From CAVSRC01 sp963830205 (lineage in GTDB: Bacteria; Pseudomonadota; Alphaproteobacteria; Rhizobiales; Kaistiaceae), in assembly GCA_963830205.1 (NCBI GenBank), contig CAWHLP010000041.1:62001-126000 (forward strand): a stretch of 64,000 bases of DNA, in the 5' to 3' direction. The position numbers and the translations under genes were made by a program. Below the pieces are notes generated by a model. It saw nothing but the letters and a program-made list of their open reading frames with translations, was not told the DNA's origin and did no database searches. Positions 17,133-26,948 of this stretch are shown piece after piece (position 1 is the first letter of the stretch; every line of letters starts with the position of its first letter).

Positions 17133-18158
17133 CTAGCGGTATTCGATGATCGCGGCCTTGTGCAATTCGGCCAGGTAGTCCTTGCCGAGGTCCTTGGCCT
17201 GCTTGCCGTAGAGATCGTTGGTCACCGCGGCCCGCGCCGCCTCCTGGCTCTGCACCTGCTTGACCGAGCACACGGCAATCAGCTCGATGCCCTGTTCCAT
17301 CTGGTAGGGCGAGGCCGTCTTGCCGGCCGGCGTCTTCTTGATGTCCTCGCCCTCGGGTCCGTTGAGCTGGGTGGCATCGCGCCGACCGATATCCTTGACC
17401 ACGACGCCGCGCAGCTTCTGCGCCTGCGCCAGGCTGCTGTCGCAGCCCTGGAATTGCAGGCGGAATGCCTCGGCCTCGCGCCGCCGCTGGGCGTAGAGGG
17501 CGGGCGACGACCCCTGCGGCACGACGAAGACGATCTGCTGCAGAATGTATTCGTTGAGCATCATCTGGTTGAGGTCGCCCTTGGCGAGCATCGCGGTGGT
17601 GATGTCCTGCGACTTGATCTGCGCCTTGGACTGGGTGCGCCGCTGCACCAGAATCTGCCAGGTCAACTGGGCGCGCAGGCGCTGCTTCAGCGTCGCCGCG
17701 TCGATGCCGCGCGAGGCCAGCGCCTGGGTCAATTGGGCCGGCGACAGCTTGAGGTTCTGCGCGATCGAGCCAAAGGCGTTATTGACCTGGGCATCGGAGA
17801 CGTTGATACCGCGCTTCTTCGCTTCGTACATCTCCAGCGTGTCGTCGATCAGCTCGTCGGTGGCGAGCTTGGTGCTGGTCTTGGTGCCGCCGAGCGCCAT
17901 CAGCTTCTGCCGCTGCGAGATGTCGTAGTCGGTGACCGGAACCTCGTTGACCAGCACCGCGATCGAGCTGGCACTCTTGCTCAGCGTCGGGATGTCCGGC
18001 ATCTGGGTGTTGCCGGTGACCGGCGGGCCGGTGACCTTGCTGCCGCCCGTATCGAAGAGACCGCCGATGCCGTCGCCGCTGCACGCGGCAAGGCCCACCG
18101 CAAGCCCGGCAACCGCCAGACGACGCAACAAAGGCCCTTGGGCAAGGTTCAACGGCAT
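17133..18158 (-). CDS. surA: SurA-like periplasmic chaperone lipoprotein
   Basis: A 341-aa SurA N-terminal-domain protein expected to escort outer-membrane proteins such as LptD, whose gene lies directly upstream. From ATG 18158 the N-terminus is a lipoprotein signal with lipobox LAAC (cysteine at residue 26). The SurA_N domain follows (VLVNEVPVTDYDISQRQKLMAL...DELIDDTLEMYEAKKRGI). The C-terminal half resembles a parvulin domain but lacks clear PPIase signatures, which is common in alphaproteobacterial homologues, so it may be a chaperone only. An earlier in-frame start (18293) would bury the signal. Confidence 0.85.
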   Translation of the reverse strand: MPLNLAQGPLLRRLAVAGLAVGLAACSGDGIGGLFDTGGSKVTGPPVTGNTQMPDIPTLSKSASSIAVLVNEVPVTDYDISQRQKLMALGGTKTSTKLATDELIDDTLEMYEAKKRGINVSDAQVNNAFGSIAQNLKLSPAQLTQALASRGIDAATLKQRLRAQLTWQILVQRRTQSKAQIKSQDITTAMLAKGDLNQMMLNEYILQQIVFVVPQGSSPALYAQRRREAEAFRLQFQGCDSSLAQAQKLRGVVVKDIGRRDATQLNGPEGEDIKKTPAGKTASPYQMEQGIELIAVCSVKQVQSQEAARAAVTNDLYGKQAKDLGKDYLAELHKAAIIEYR

Positions 18159-18297
18159 TCCTCGGCAAGCGGCGCCGGCATTGGGCGGCGACGAACGGCG
18201 GGACGGCAAAACATCAAGCGATGTCCACCGGGTACGATGTCGCCGCATCATTGCGCCAAATCTGGCAAAAACAAGGGTGCTGCACCCGAGCAAACCG

Positions 18298-20681
18298 TCA
18301 GTTCGAAGCGCTGGTCAGGTTGGTCTGATACGACGTGTCGCCAAGGGTACGCAGCTGCAGGCGGAAGGTCAGCCAGCGGCTTGGCAGGTCGGTATAGCCC
18401 TTGCGCTGCTCGTTGTAGGCGACCGAGAAGGTCAGGCAATCGTTGTCGAAGGCGAGGCCGATGCCGTCGCCGGCGAGCGTGTCGCGGTTGATGTCGTAGA
18501 TCACCGAGCCGAACGCGCGCCAGTTCTCGGTGAGATTGAACGAGCCGGCGCCGCGGAACACCGAAGCCGAGGCCAGGTTGGTGTCGTACGGGTTGTGCCG
18601 GAGGTAGAGATAGGCGGCCGAGGCGCTGACCGGGCCGAGCGCCGCGGTTGCCTCGACCTCACCGCGATTGAGCGCGAAGTCGGCGTTGTCGAAGCGGCCG
18701 TTGGCGGTGATGCGCGGCCCCAGGCCGGTGTTCACCGTGGCGCCGGCGACATAGTCGGAGACGTTGGTTTCGAGGCCGCTCGACATGCCCCCGACGCTGC
18801 CGCCGACGCCGGCGAGATCCTGCGTCGCATAGGGGTTGGCACCGGCCAGCTGATACGACTGGCCGAAGGTCGCATCGAGCGAGGCGCCGTTGTCGAAGCT
18901 GCCGTTGTAGTGGACGCCGAGGTTCAGCCGCGTGCCGCCCTCCTCGCGGTCGAAGCCGGAGAACTTGTCGTGCTCGAACAGGTTGGAGGCGTCGAACACC
19001 AGGCTCTGGGCGTCGTTGTTGGGCAGCACGCCGGAACTCATCTCGTTCGGTCGCACAATCAACTGCGCCCGCGGCTCGATGATGTTGGTGACATGGGCCG
19101 TCTGCACCAGGACCGGCAGGCTCCAGTCGACGCCGACGGCCGGCATGAAGCGATAAACGCTGGAATCGGATGTCAGCCCTGCGGTCTGGGCTGCCGCGGT
19201 CTGCCCGTTCAGATAGAACGCATCGCCGCGCAGATAGGCGAAGGGCGTGATCACCTGGCCCATCGGGCCGATGAAGCGCCGCTGCCAATCGACCTGTTCG
19301 GTGGCCCGAACGAAGGTGCCGGCCGTGCCGCCGGTGAATATGTCAGTCCCGCCGCTGAGGTTGCCGTACTGGCAACGAGTCATCCTCGCCGCGGACGAGG
19401 GTCGTCAGGTTGGAGGTGAACGACATCTCGCCGCCGAACACCGGGTGGTCGACGTATTTCTTGCTGTCGATCTCCGGCACCGCCATCGCCTGGCGGCGCT
19501 GCTTGTAGCTGGCGTCGTTGGATGCGGTGAGCACCTGATAGCTCGACACGCGCGCCATGAAGTAGTTGCGGTCTCTCAAGCCGGTCAGATAGGCGGTCGA
19601 CTGCGTCCCCGAGACATCGTCATTGATGACGCCGTAGTCGCGCGTGAAGGTGCGGTCGGTGAGCAGCGTCCCGCTCCAGCCGAAGGTCCAGTCTTGGGTG
19701 AGATTGATCGAGCCTTTGAAGCTGGCGCCTCCGCGGAAGGTTTGCGTGCCAGAGCGAAAAGGCGTTCGGATCCTGCTGGCTGATGCCCGCCATCTGGATC
19801 GTATACTGGCCGTTCGACAGGCGATGACGAAACTCGATCTGCCCCAGGAACCCCTGGCGGCTGAGGTAGCCCGGTGTGAAGGTGACGTCCATATTGGGGG
19901 CGATCACCCAGTAGTAGGGCACCGACGTATAGAAGCCGAGCTTCTCGGCGTAGCCAAAATTGGGAGCCAGGAAGCCTGACTTGCGCTTGACGGTCGGGTC
20001 GGGGGTCGAGAAGTATGGCGTCCAGGCCACAGGCACGCCCATGAACTCAAACCGGGCATTGGAGAAGTAGACCGTGTGCTCCTTGTGGTTGATCACGATC
20101 TTCTGGGCCTTCACGTCCCACAGCGGCGGCCGTTCCGGGTGGTCCTTGCACGCCTCGCAGGCGGTGTAGCTGCCGTCGGTGAAGGTCGTCTCGTCGGCGC
20201 CGTGCTCGGCGCTCACGGCGCCGAAGTGGGTGTGCTGGGCGCTGTCGACTCTCAGCGACTGGACGAAGCCATCGCGGAAGTCGTCGGTGATGTCGAGGTA
20301 GTCGCTGTAGAATGCCGAACCCGTCGGATCGACCATCTTCACATGGCCGAAGGCGTACAGGCGGCCGCTTGCCTTGTTGTAGGTGACCTTCTCGGCCTCG
20401 AGCGTGTAGCCACCGTAGTAGATCTTCACGTTGCCGATGGCCGACACGGTGTCGTGGTCGTAGTCGTAGACCAGCTGATCGGACTCAACCAGCATGCGCT
20501 CGCCGGGAGCTATCGCCGGGCGCGGCATCATCGACACATCTTGGGTGCTTGTCGCGGCGAAGCCGGGCGTGGGAACGGCAAAGCCAATGAGCGCCGCGGC
20601 CAACGCGATGCACATCAGGCCCCGGCCGAAAATACGGCCGGTTCGTCCCCCTTCAGCGACCTTGGCCGCCGCCCCGATCAT
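18298..20681 (-). pseudogene. lptD: LPS assembly outer-membrane protein LptD, two frameshifts
   Basis: LptD forms, with LptE, the outer-membrane translocon that inserts lipopolysaccharide. The N-terminal part has a signal peptide (MCIALAAALIGFAVPTPGFA), an OstA-type domain (VYDYDHDTVSAIGNVKIYYGG), the TACEACKDHPERPPLWDVKA motif and the start of the barrel. The frame then breaks at an AAAA run (19757-19760, plus strand) and again between 19374 and 19384. Each break is corrected by dropping one base; 2384 nt minus 2 gives exactly 794 codons including the stop. The barrel continues to the C-terminus LGDTSYQTNLTSASN. The start ATG overlaps the lptG stop (ATGA). Essential in most LPS-bearing bacteria, so sequence error is suspected. 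Confidence 0.88.
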
Positions 20682-21769
20682 CCGTCCTCCAGATGCAACA
20701 GAACCGTTATTCCGAACAAGGTCGCCACACCCGCCGGCAACCACGCGGCCAGGGGCGGAGGAACGATTCCACCACTGCCCAAATCCCACGCAATCTTCAT
20801 GAGAACATAAAGCATGAAGCCCACGCCCACGCCAGCAATAATCATCCATCCAACGTTCCGAGAACGCGAGAATCTGAGGGACACATTGGCGGCGATGAGC
20901 ACCATGGCGAGGAGCAAAATCGGCCGTGACAAGAGCACGTTGTATTGTAGCAGAAAGCGGTTGCCGGGCACACCTGCTCTCTGCGCCGAGGCGGCGAGGC
21001 TGGGGAGCTGCCAAAACGAAACGGAATCAAGCTCTAAGAACGTTCTCTTCACCTCTTCGGCGGACAGGTTGGTCGGCAACTCATAGTCCGCCACCTTGCG
21101 CGGAGTGGCGCTGGGGGCGGTGACGATGGCGTTCTCCAGGCGCCACATGCCGGGCTCGTAGTGGCCCTTGTCTGCGTCGATTCGCTCACGGAATTTGCCG
21201 CCGGGCTCGAAGACATAGGCGGTCACCCCGAGGAGGCCGAGGCCATCGTCGAAGGAGCGGGGGGCGCCGACGATTGATTCGCTGTCCTTGGTGGCCTGAC
21301 GCACCCAGACCGGCCCGCGATAGGTTGCGGTCGGCCGATGGCCCCCCGGCACCACATAGGCCGTCAGTTCGTTGGACCAGTTGAGCAGGCTGGCGGCCAT
21401 GGGGTTGTAGAGCGTGGTTCCGACCACCCCGATGATCAGACCGACGACGCAGGCCGGCAGCAGGAACTGGATGGCCGACACGCCGGCGGCGCGCGCCACC
21501 ACCACCTCAAGCCGCCGGTTGGCGACCACGAAGGCGGCGATCGAGCCGTAGAGGACGGCGAAGGGCAGGGCGTCCTCGGTCACGCTCGGCACACGGAACA
21601 GCGCCACGGCGGCCAGCGTGAAGCCGCCGATGTAGTCGCCCATGAAGGCGCGATTGAAGAACTCGACGAAGGTGATGACCGTGATCAGCACGAAGGCCAG
21701 CATGAAGATGGAGATGACCATCTTGGCGAAGTGGCCGGCGAAATAGAGCGAGAGGGTGCGGCCGAACAT
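20678..21769 (-). CDS. lptG: LPS export ABC transporter permease LptG
   Basis: One of the two membrane subunits of the LptB2FG transporter that extracts LPS from the inner membrane. The 363-aa protein starts MFGRTLSLYFAGHFAKMVI and has membrane segments at both ends (about residues 10-110 and 270-360) around a periplasmic beta-jellyroll. It lies 5 bp after lptF and overlaps lptD by 4 bp, the standard lptF-lptG-lptD order. Confidence 0.95.
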   Translation of the reverse strand: MFGRTLSLYFAGHFAKMVISIFMLAFVLITVITFVEFFNRAFMGDYIGGFTLAAVALFRVPSVTEDALPFAVLYGSIAAFVVANRRLEVVVARAAGVSAIQFLLPACVVGLIIGVVGTTLYNPMAASLLNWSNELTAYVVPGGHRPTATYRGPVWVRQATKDSESIVGAPRSFDDGLGLLGVTAYVFEPGGKFRERIDADKGHYEPGMWRLENAIVTAPSATPRKVADYELPTNLSAEEVKRTFLELDSVSFWQLPSLAASAQRAGVPGNRFLLQYNVLLSRPILLLAMVLIAANVSLRFSRSRNVGWMIIAGVGVGFMLYVLMKIAWDLGSGGIVPPPLAAWLPAGVATLFGITVLLHLEDG

Positions 21770-21774
21770 CGTGT

Positions 21775-22962
21775 CTAGCGCCCACCTCCGGCGGCTGCCG
21801 TCGCGCCGGTGCGCAGCATGCCGCTGGCCCGCGCGAACATCGCCTCGGCGACGCCGATGATCGCCTCCGGCGGCCGCACCTGGCGGCCGCTCATGATCAG
21901 CAGGCAGGAGACGAGCACGCCGCCGAGCGGTATGGCGTACATCAGAAGCACAGCGAGCGTGCTGGTCTCGGCCAGGTTGGGCAGGAAGACGCCGAGCGCG
22001 CGCAGCGCGGTGGTGATGACCACCGCCATCGTCACGCTGGCCGCGCGGCTCTGCCGTGGTGATTCGGATTGGCCAAGGAAGACCAGCGGCAGCACGGCGA
22101 AGAGCAGGCCGTAGAGCGGCGACGACAGCCGGCCATGCAGTTCCGCCCGGAACTTCCCCGGGAACTGGCGGAAATATTTGTCATCGGGGTCCGGATTGAG
22201 CAGGTAGGCGGTCCCACGCTCGGCGGGACGGAGCTGCGGCGTCGTTGCTTTGCTGCTGAACGAGGACAGGTCGAAGGCATAGGACGAGAACTCGATCATC
22301 GAGATCGACCGATCGGCCGTGGTGCGCTGCTGGATGGTGCCGTTGTTCATCAGCATGAACACGCCAAGCGGGTTGTCGATGACGGCGCCGCGCTCGGCGA
22401 GGTAGGTGGAGCTCTGTCCCAATTCGCGCTCGTCCGAGACGAAGACGCCGCGCAGCGTCCCATCCGGGTCACGGTTGCGGATGTGGATGGTCAACCCCTT
22501 GACCGGCTGCATGAACTGCCCCGGCCGCAGCACCGAGGTCAGGATGTCGCTGCGCACATTGGTGATCAGCTCCTGCCAGGAACGCAACGACAGTGGCGCG
22601 AAATAGAGCGACATCGAGGCGACCAGGAGCGTGACGATGGTGCCGACCAGCAGCACCGGGCGCAGGACGGTCAACTGGCCGGCGCCGCTGGCATTGACCA
22701 CGACCAGCTCCGAATCACCGTTGAGGCGGGTGAGGGCGTAGATCACGGCGATGAGCAGCGCCACCGGCAGCACGACGGTGACCAGCGCCGGTATCAGCAG
22801 GGCCGAAACGAAGAAGAAGGTCCACACCGTCTGGCCGTTGGCGGTGACCAGGTCGAACTGGCGCAGCGCCTGGGACAGCCAGACCATCGTCCCCAGCGCC
22901 ACAAAGGTCATGGTTGTGGCCGCGAAGATCTTCTGGAAGATGTAGCGCTCGATGAGCTTCAT
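21775..22962 (-). CDS. lptF: LPS export ABC transporter permease LptF
   Basis: Second permease subunit of the LPS exporter. The 395-aa protein begins MKLIERYIFQKIFAATTMTF, has three N-terminal membrane helices, a large periplasmic domain and three C-terminal helices, and ends in a short alanine/glycine-rich tail. ATG 22962 fits the family N-terminus better than the in-frame alternative at 22980. First gene of the leftward lptFGD-surA-pdxA-rsmA series, divergent from pepA with a 160-bp gap that should hold promoters for both. Confidence 0.95.
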   Translation of the reverse strand: MKLIERYIFQKIFAATTMTFVALGTMVWLSQALRQFDLVTANGQTVWTFFFVSALLIPALVTVVLPVALLIAVIYALTRLNGDSELVVVNASGAGQLTVLRPVLLVGTIVTLLVASMSLYFAPLSLRSWQELITNVRSDILTSVLRPGQFMQPVKGLTIHIRNRDPDGTLRGVFVSDERELGQSSTYLAERGAVIDNPLGVFMLMNNGTIQQRTTADRSISMIEFSSYAFDLSSFSSKATTPQLRPAERGTAYLLNPDPDDKYFRQFPGKFRAELHGRLSSPLYGLLFAVLPLVFLGQSESPRQSRAASVTMAVVITTALRALGVFLPNLAETSTLAVLLMYAIPLGGVLVSCLLIMSGRQVRPPEAIIGVAEAMFARASGMLRTGATAAAGGGR

Positions 22963-23122
22963 GCGCGCCTTCGGGGCCAACGTCGCCGGCCGCGATTATG
23001 GTGGGATTGCTGCATTGCGCAACAGGCCACCGGGGCTGAACCGAGAAATCATGCCCGTTGGCGCGCGGTCTGCTATCGTGAGCGCCGAAATCCGCCCTTC
23101 CTGAGTGAGGCCCGAGCCAGCC

Positions 23123-24628
23123 ATGACCGATCTTGCCCGCATTCAGTTTGCCAAGCCGAGCCGCAAATTCGCCACAACTGTGATCGCCCTGGCCGGCCCT
23201 GACCTGGCCCTCGGCCCGCAGGCCCGCGGCCTCGGGCTCGATGCCACCATCGCCCGCGCCGCCGCCGCGGCCGGCTTCACCGGCAAGGCCAAGTCCATCC
23301 TCGACCTGCTCGCACCCGCCGGGGTTGATTTCGACCGGCTGATTCTGGTCGGCACCGGCGCCCCGGGCGAGATTACCGAGAAGGGCTGGGTCGAGCTCGG
23401 TGGCGCCGCCGTCGGCGCGCTGGGCAAGGCCAAGGCCGCGACGGTGCTCTTCGAGCGCCCGGACGGCCGCCGCGTCGGCAGGGCCGCGGCCGCCGATTTC
23501 GCGCTGGGCGCGAGGCTCCGCGCCTACGCCTTCGACAACTACAAGACCGATGGCAACGCCAGCGACAACGGCGACAACGGCACCCGCAAGGAGCCGGTCG
23601 AGCTGACCATCCAGGTGACCGAGCTGGTTGGCGCACGAGCTGCATGGACTGCCCGCAACGCCATCGCCGACGGCGTCCTGATGGCGCGCGACCTGGTCAA
23701 CGAGCCGCCCAACGTGCTCGGCCCCATCGAGTTTGCCGAGCGGGCGAAGGGGCTCAAGGACCTCGGCGTCGAGGTCGAGGTGCTGACCGAGGCGGACATG
23801 AAGAAGCGCGGCATGCGCGCGCTCCTTGGCGTCGCCCAGGGCTCGGCCCGCCCGCCGCGTCTGGTGGTGATGCGCTGGAACGGCGGCCGCGCCAAGGACA
23901 CCCCGGTCGCCTTCGTCGGCAAGGGCGTCGTCTTCGATACCGGCGGCATCTCGATCAAGCCGGCGGCGGGCATGGAGGACATGAAGGGCGACATGGCGGG
24001 TGCTGCCGCCGTCACCGGCCTGATGCGGGCGCTTGCCGGGCGCAAGGCCAAGGTCAACGCAATCGGCGTCATCGGCGTGGTCGAGAACATGCCCGACGGC
24101 GCCGCCCAGCGGCCGGGCGACATCGTCACCGCCATGACCGGCCGCACCATCGAGATCATCAACACCGACGCGGAGGGGCGCCTCGTGCTCGCCGACGCGG
24201 TCGCCTATACCGAGGAGCGCTTCAAGCCGCGCTTCATGATCGACCTGGCGACGCTGACCGGCGCCATCATCATCGCCCTCGGCCACCACTATGCCGGCAT
24301 GTACGCCACCGAGGATGCCATGGCGGCGCAACTCTCCGCCGCCGGCGAGGCGACCGGCGAGCGCGTCTGGCGGATGCCGCTCGGCAAGGAATACGACAAG
24401 CAGATCGATTCGAAGTTCGCCAACGTCAAGAACGCCAGCGGGCGCGACGGCGGCTCGGTCACCGCCGCCCATTTCATCAAGCGCTTCGTCAAGGACACGC
24501 CCTGGGTCCACCTCGACATCGCCGGTACCGCCATGGGCTCGCCGCATACCGAGGTGAACCGCTCGTGGGCGTCGGGCTGGGGCGTGCGCCTGCTCGACCG
24601 GCTGGTCGCCGACCACTACGAGAAGTGA
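23123..24628 (+). CDS. pepA: Leucyl aminopeptidase (M17)
   Basis: Cytoplasmic metallo-aminopeptidase removing N-terminal residues from peptides. The 501-aa product has the active-site block KGVVFDTGGISIKPAAGMEDMKGDM and the family signature NTDAEGRLVLADA, with Asp/Glu metal ligands in place. ATG 23123 is chosen; a GTG at 23105 is also in frame. In gammaproteobacteria PepA can also bind DNA, and nothing here speaks to that. It is divergent from lptF and followed by holC 14 bp later. Confidence 0.96.
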   Translation: MTDLARIQFAKPSRKFATTVIALAGPDLALGPQARGLGLDATIARAAAAAGFTGKAKSILDLLAPAGVDFDRLILVGTGAPGEITEKGWVELGGAAVGALGKAKAATVLFERPDGRRVGRAAAADFALGARLRAYAFDNYKTDGNASDNGDNGTRKEPVELTIQVTELVGARAAWTARNAIADGVLMARDLVNEPPNVLGPIEFAERAKGLKDLGVEVEVLTEADMKKRGMRALLGVAQGSARPPRLVVMRWNGGRAKDTPVAFVGKGVVFDTGGISIKPAAGMEDMKGDMAGAAAVTGLMRALAGRKAKVNAIGVIGVVENMPDGAAQRPGDIVTAMTGRTIEIINTDAEGRLVLADAVAYTEERFKPRFMIDLATLTGAIIIALGHHYAGMYATEDAMAAQLSAAGEATGERVWRMPLGKEYDKQIDSKFANVKNASGRDGGSVTAAHFIKRFVKDTPWVHLDIAGTAMGSPHTEVNRSWASGWGVRLLDRLVADHYEK

Positions 24629-24642
24629 TTTCCTGCGGTGCA

Positions 24643-25092
24643 ATGACCGAGGTCCTTTTCTATCACCTGACCAACCAGCCGCTTGAGCGGGTGCTGCCCG
24701 AGCTGCTCGAGCAATGCCTCGAACGGCACTGGCGGGCGGTGGTGCAGGTGGGCTCGGAGGAGCGCCGCGACGCCCTCGACGCCCATTTGTGGACCTGGCG
24801 CGACGACGGTTTCCTGCCGCACGGCACCGTCAAGGACGGCCACGCCGAAGCCCAGCCGGTGTGGCTGACCAGCGACGAAGGCAACCCCAACGCGGCGGAA
24901 GTGCGCTTCCTCGCCGACGGCGCCGACATCGCCGACTACGCCGCCTACAAGCGGGTGGTGCGGCTCTTCGACGGCAACGACCCGGATGCCGTCGACCAGG
25001 CGCGGGCGGCCTGGAAGGCGGCCAAGGCCGCCGGCCACGCCGCCACCTACTGGCAGCAGTCCGAACGCGGCAGCTGGGAGAAGAAGGGCTGA
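24643..25092 (+). CDS. holC: DNA polymerase III chi subunit
   Basis: A 149-aa protein of the HolC family, the clamp-loader accessory subunit that links the loader to single-strand binding protein. Typical features are the start TEVLFYHLTNQPLERVLPELLEQ, LDAHLWTWRDDGFLPHG, and the C-terminal KAAGHAATYWQQSERGSWEKKG. Its position behind pepA is conserved across many proteobacteria. It is probably cotranscribed with pepA. Confidence 0.93.
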   Translation: MTEVLFYHLTNQPLERVLPELLEQCLERHWRAVVQVGSEERRDALDAHLWTWRDDGFLPHGTVKDGHAEAQPVWLTSDEGNPNAAEVRFLADGADIADYAAYKRVVRLFDGNDPDAVDQARAAWKAAKAAGHAATYWQQSERGSWEKKG

Positions 25093-25097
25093 GCGGA

Positions 25098-25146
25098 GAG
25101 CGGCAATGCCGCACTAATTTCTTGACATTGGAGCGGCAATGCCGCA
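25098..25146 (+). promoter_or_regulatory. Two identical palindromic operators at the toxin start
   Basis: The 16-mer GAGCGGCAATGCCGCA occurs at 25098-25113 and again at 25131-25146. Its core GCGGCA-A-TGCCGC is a palindrome. The copies are 33 bp apart, three helical turns, and the second overlaps the toxin ATG at 25139. A TTGACA lies between them at 25122-25127. This is what an autoregulatory binding site for the downstream HTH antitoxin would look like. Confidence 0.7.
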
Positions 25147-25519
25147 TCTCGCTTCCAAGCGGAGCGTTATCGAAACGCCTGACTATCTGGCCGATGCGCG
25201 GGATAGCGGGCTGACCGAGGCGGACCGCGCGGCAATCGTCGATTTCGTGGCGGAGAACCCGAAGGCGGGCGATCTCATCGTCGGCTCCGGCGGCGCAAGG
25301 AAGCTTCGCTTCCGCGGCCGCGGCAAGGGCAAGAGCGGAGGCTATCGCGTCATCACCTATTTCGGCGGCGATGACATTCCGGTCTTCCTGCTCAATATCT
25401 TCGCCAAGGGTGATCGGGTGAATTTGAGCAAGGCCGAGATCAACGCGCTCCGCGAGGAATTGGACGGGTTGGCAGAGGACTATCGCAAGGGAGCGAAGCG
25501 ACATGTCGAAGGCCGGTGA
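25139..25519 (+). CDS. RelE/HigB-like toxin of a type II toxin-antitoxin pair
   Basis: A 126-aa protein with the RelE/HigB fold signature: VDFVAENPKAGDLIVGSGGARKLRFRGRGKGKSGGYRVITYF followed (after a short gap) by PVFLLNIFAKGDRVNLSKAE. Such toxins are mRNA interferases acting on the ribosome. The ATG at 25139 has GGAG 6 nt upstream and sits inside the second operator palindrome, so repressor binding would directly cover the start region. The gene overlaps the antitoxin gene by 17 bp; toxin-first order is typical of higBA-like modules. Confidence 0.85.
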   Translation: MPHLASKRSVIETPDYLADARDSGLTEADRAAIVDFVAENPKAGDLIVGSGGARKLRFRGRGKGKSGGYRVITYFGGDDIPVFLLNIFAKGDRVNLSKAEINALREELDGLAEDYRKGAKRHVEGR

Positions 25520-25796
25520 ACGGATTCTCGGGAGCGCGCGGCGTGCGCGGGGCTTCGCGCGCGGCGAGGAGACTGACGGCTTCGTCGTGCACGTGCCGGA
25601 GGACGTTGACGTGCGCGCCATCCGTCGCAGCCTCGATCTCACCCGCGAGGAATTCGCCGCTCGCTTCGGTTTCGCCAAGGACGCGGTCAAGGACTGGGAA
25701 CAGGGCCGCCGTCATCCCGAGCGTTCGGCCCGCATCCTGCTCAAGGTGATCGAACACGACCCGGCAGCCGTGGAGCGGGCGCTGAGGGCCGCGTAG
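25503..25796 (+). CDS. XRE/HTH antitoxin
   Basis: A 97-aa DNA-binding antitoxin. The C-terminal half is a helix-turn-helix (IRRSLDLTREEFAARFGFAKDAVKDWEQGRRHPERSARILL), ending in a helix rich in alanine. The N-terminal 35 residues probably contact the toxin. A GGGAG site precedes the ATG, and the start lies inside the toxin gene, giving coupled expression. It likely represses its own promoter through the paired palindromes upstream of the toxin. Confidence 0.85.
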   Translation: MSKAGERILGSARRARGFARGEETDGFVVHVPEDVDVRAIRRSLDLTREEFAARFGFAKDAVKDWEQGRRHPERSARILLKVIEHDPAAVERALRAA

Positions 25797-25819
25797 CGAA
25801 CCCCGACCCGGACGTCCCC

Positions 25820-26881
25820 ATGAACCCGTTGTGGAGCCAGATCGCGCGCGCGCTTTCGCCCTATACGCCCGGCGAGCAGCCGCGTATCGCCAATCTGGTC
25901 AAGCTCAACACCAATGAAAGCCCTTTCGGCCCGTCGCCGCGCGCACTGGAAGCGATGCGAACCGCCGTGGCCGACAGCCTGCGGCTCTATCCCGATCCCG
26001 AAGCGACCGAGCTGCGCCAGGCGCTCGCCACCCACCACGGCCTGAGGCCGGAGCAGGTCTTCGTCGGCAACGGGTCGGACGAAGTGCTGGCGCATGCCTT
26101 CGTCGCGCTCCTCAAGCAGCCGAAGCCGCTGCTCTTCGCCGACGTCACCTACAGCTTCTATCCGGTGTGGGCGCAGCTTTTCGGCATCGTGCATGAGACC
26201 GTCCCGCTGGATGACGCGATGCGCGTCCGCGTCGAGGACTATCGGCGCGCGGCGGGGGCGATCGTGATCGCCAATCCGAACGCGCCGACCGGCGTGGCGC
26301 TGCCGCGCGCCGAGATCGCCCGGCTGCTCGACGACCATCCCGACATCCCGGTGCTGGTCGACGAGGCCTATGTCGATTTCGGTGGCGAGAGCGCGGTGCC
26401 GCTGATCGCCGGTCATCCGAACCTGCTGGTCGTGCAGACCATGTCGAAGTCGCGCGCGCTCGCCGGCCTCCGCGTCGGCTATGCGCTCGGCGACAGAGGG
26501 CTGATCGAAGCGCTCACGCGGGTCAAGGACAGCTTCAATTCCTATCCCCTCGGCCGCGTCGCCCAGGCCGGGGCGACGGCTTCGGTTCGCGACGACGCCT
26601 ATTTCCGCGCGACCTGCGCCAGGGTCGTCGCGGCCCGCGCGGCGATGACACGCGACCTGGCCGCACTCGGCTTCATCGTCCTGCCGTCGAGCGCCAATTT
26701 CGTCTTCGCCCGGCATCCGGCACGAGGCGGGGCAGAACTGGCGGCGGCGCTGCGCGAACGCGCGGTGCTGGTGCGCCATTTCGACAAGCCGCGCACCGCA
26801 CCGTGGCTGCGCATCACCGTCGGCAGCGACGAGGACATCCGCCGGCTGATCGCGGCGGCGAAGGACATCATCGGGGGATAG
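25820..26881 (+). CDS. hisC: Histidinol-phosphate aminotransferase
   Basis: PLP-dependent aminotransferase of histidine synthesis. The 353-aa product shows KLNTNESPFGPSP, LYPDPEATELRQALA, the GNGSDEVL cofactor loop, the PLP-binding lysine in QTMSKSRALAGLRVGYA, and the substrate-phosphate arginine near the C-terminus (PWLRITVGSDEDI). In many Hyphomicrobiales hisC2 may also transaminate aromatic substrates. It starts 23 bp after the antitoxin gene without an evident promoter. Confidence 0.93.
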   Translation: MNPLWSQIARALSPYTPGEQPRIANLVKLNTNESPFGPSPRALEAMRTAVADSLRLYPDPEATELRQALATHHGLRPEQVFVGNGSDEVLAHAFVALLKQPKPLLFADVTYSFYPVWAQLFGIVHETVPLDDAMRVRVEDYRRAAGAIVIANPNAPTGVALPRAEIARLLDDHPDIPVLVDEAYVDFGGESAVPLIAGHPNLLVVQTMSKSRALAGLRVGYALGDRGLIEALTRVKDSFNSYPLGRVAQAGATASVRDDAYFRATCARVVAARAAMTRDLAALGFIVLPSSANFVFARHPARGGAELAAALRERAVLVRHFDKPRTAPWLRITVGSDEDIRRLIAAAKDIIGG

Positions 26882-26901
26882 CGCAATCCGGGAACCACGC
26901 T

Positions 26902-26928
26902 CCCGCAATCCGCTTCGCTCCTTGCGGG
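26902..26928. terminator. Candidate bidirectional terminator hairpin
   Basis: CCCGCAA (26902-26908) and TTGCGGG (26922-26928) form a 7-bp stem between the convergent ends of hisC and the ABC-F gene. The following sequence (GGCTTTATT, ending near 26951) is moderately T-rich. Confidence 0.5.
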
Positions 26929-26948
26929 CTACGGCTCCTTAGCCGGCT

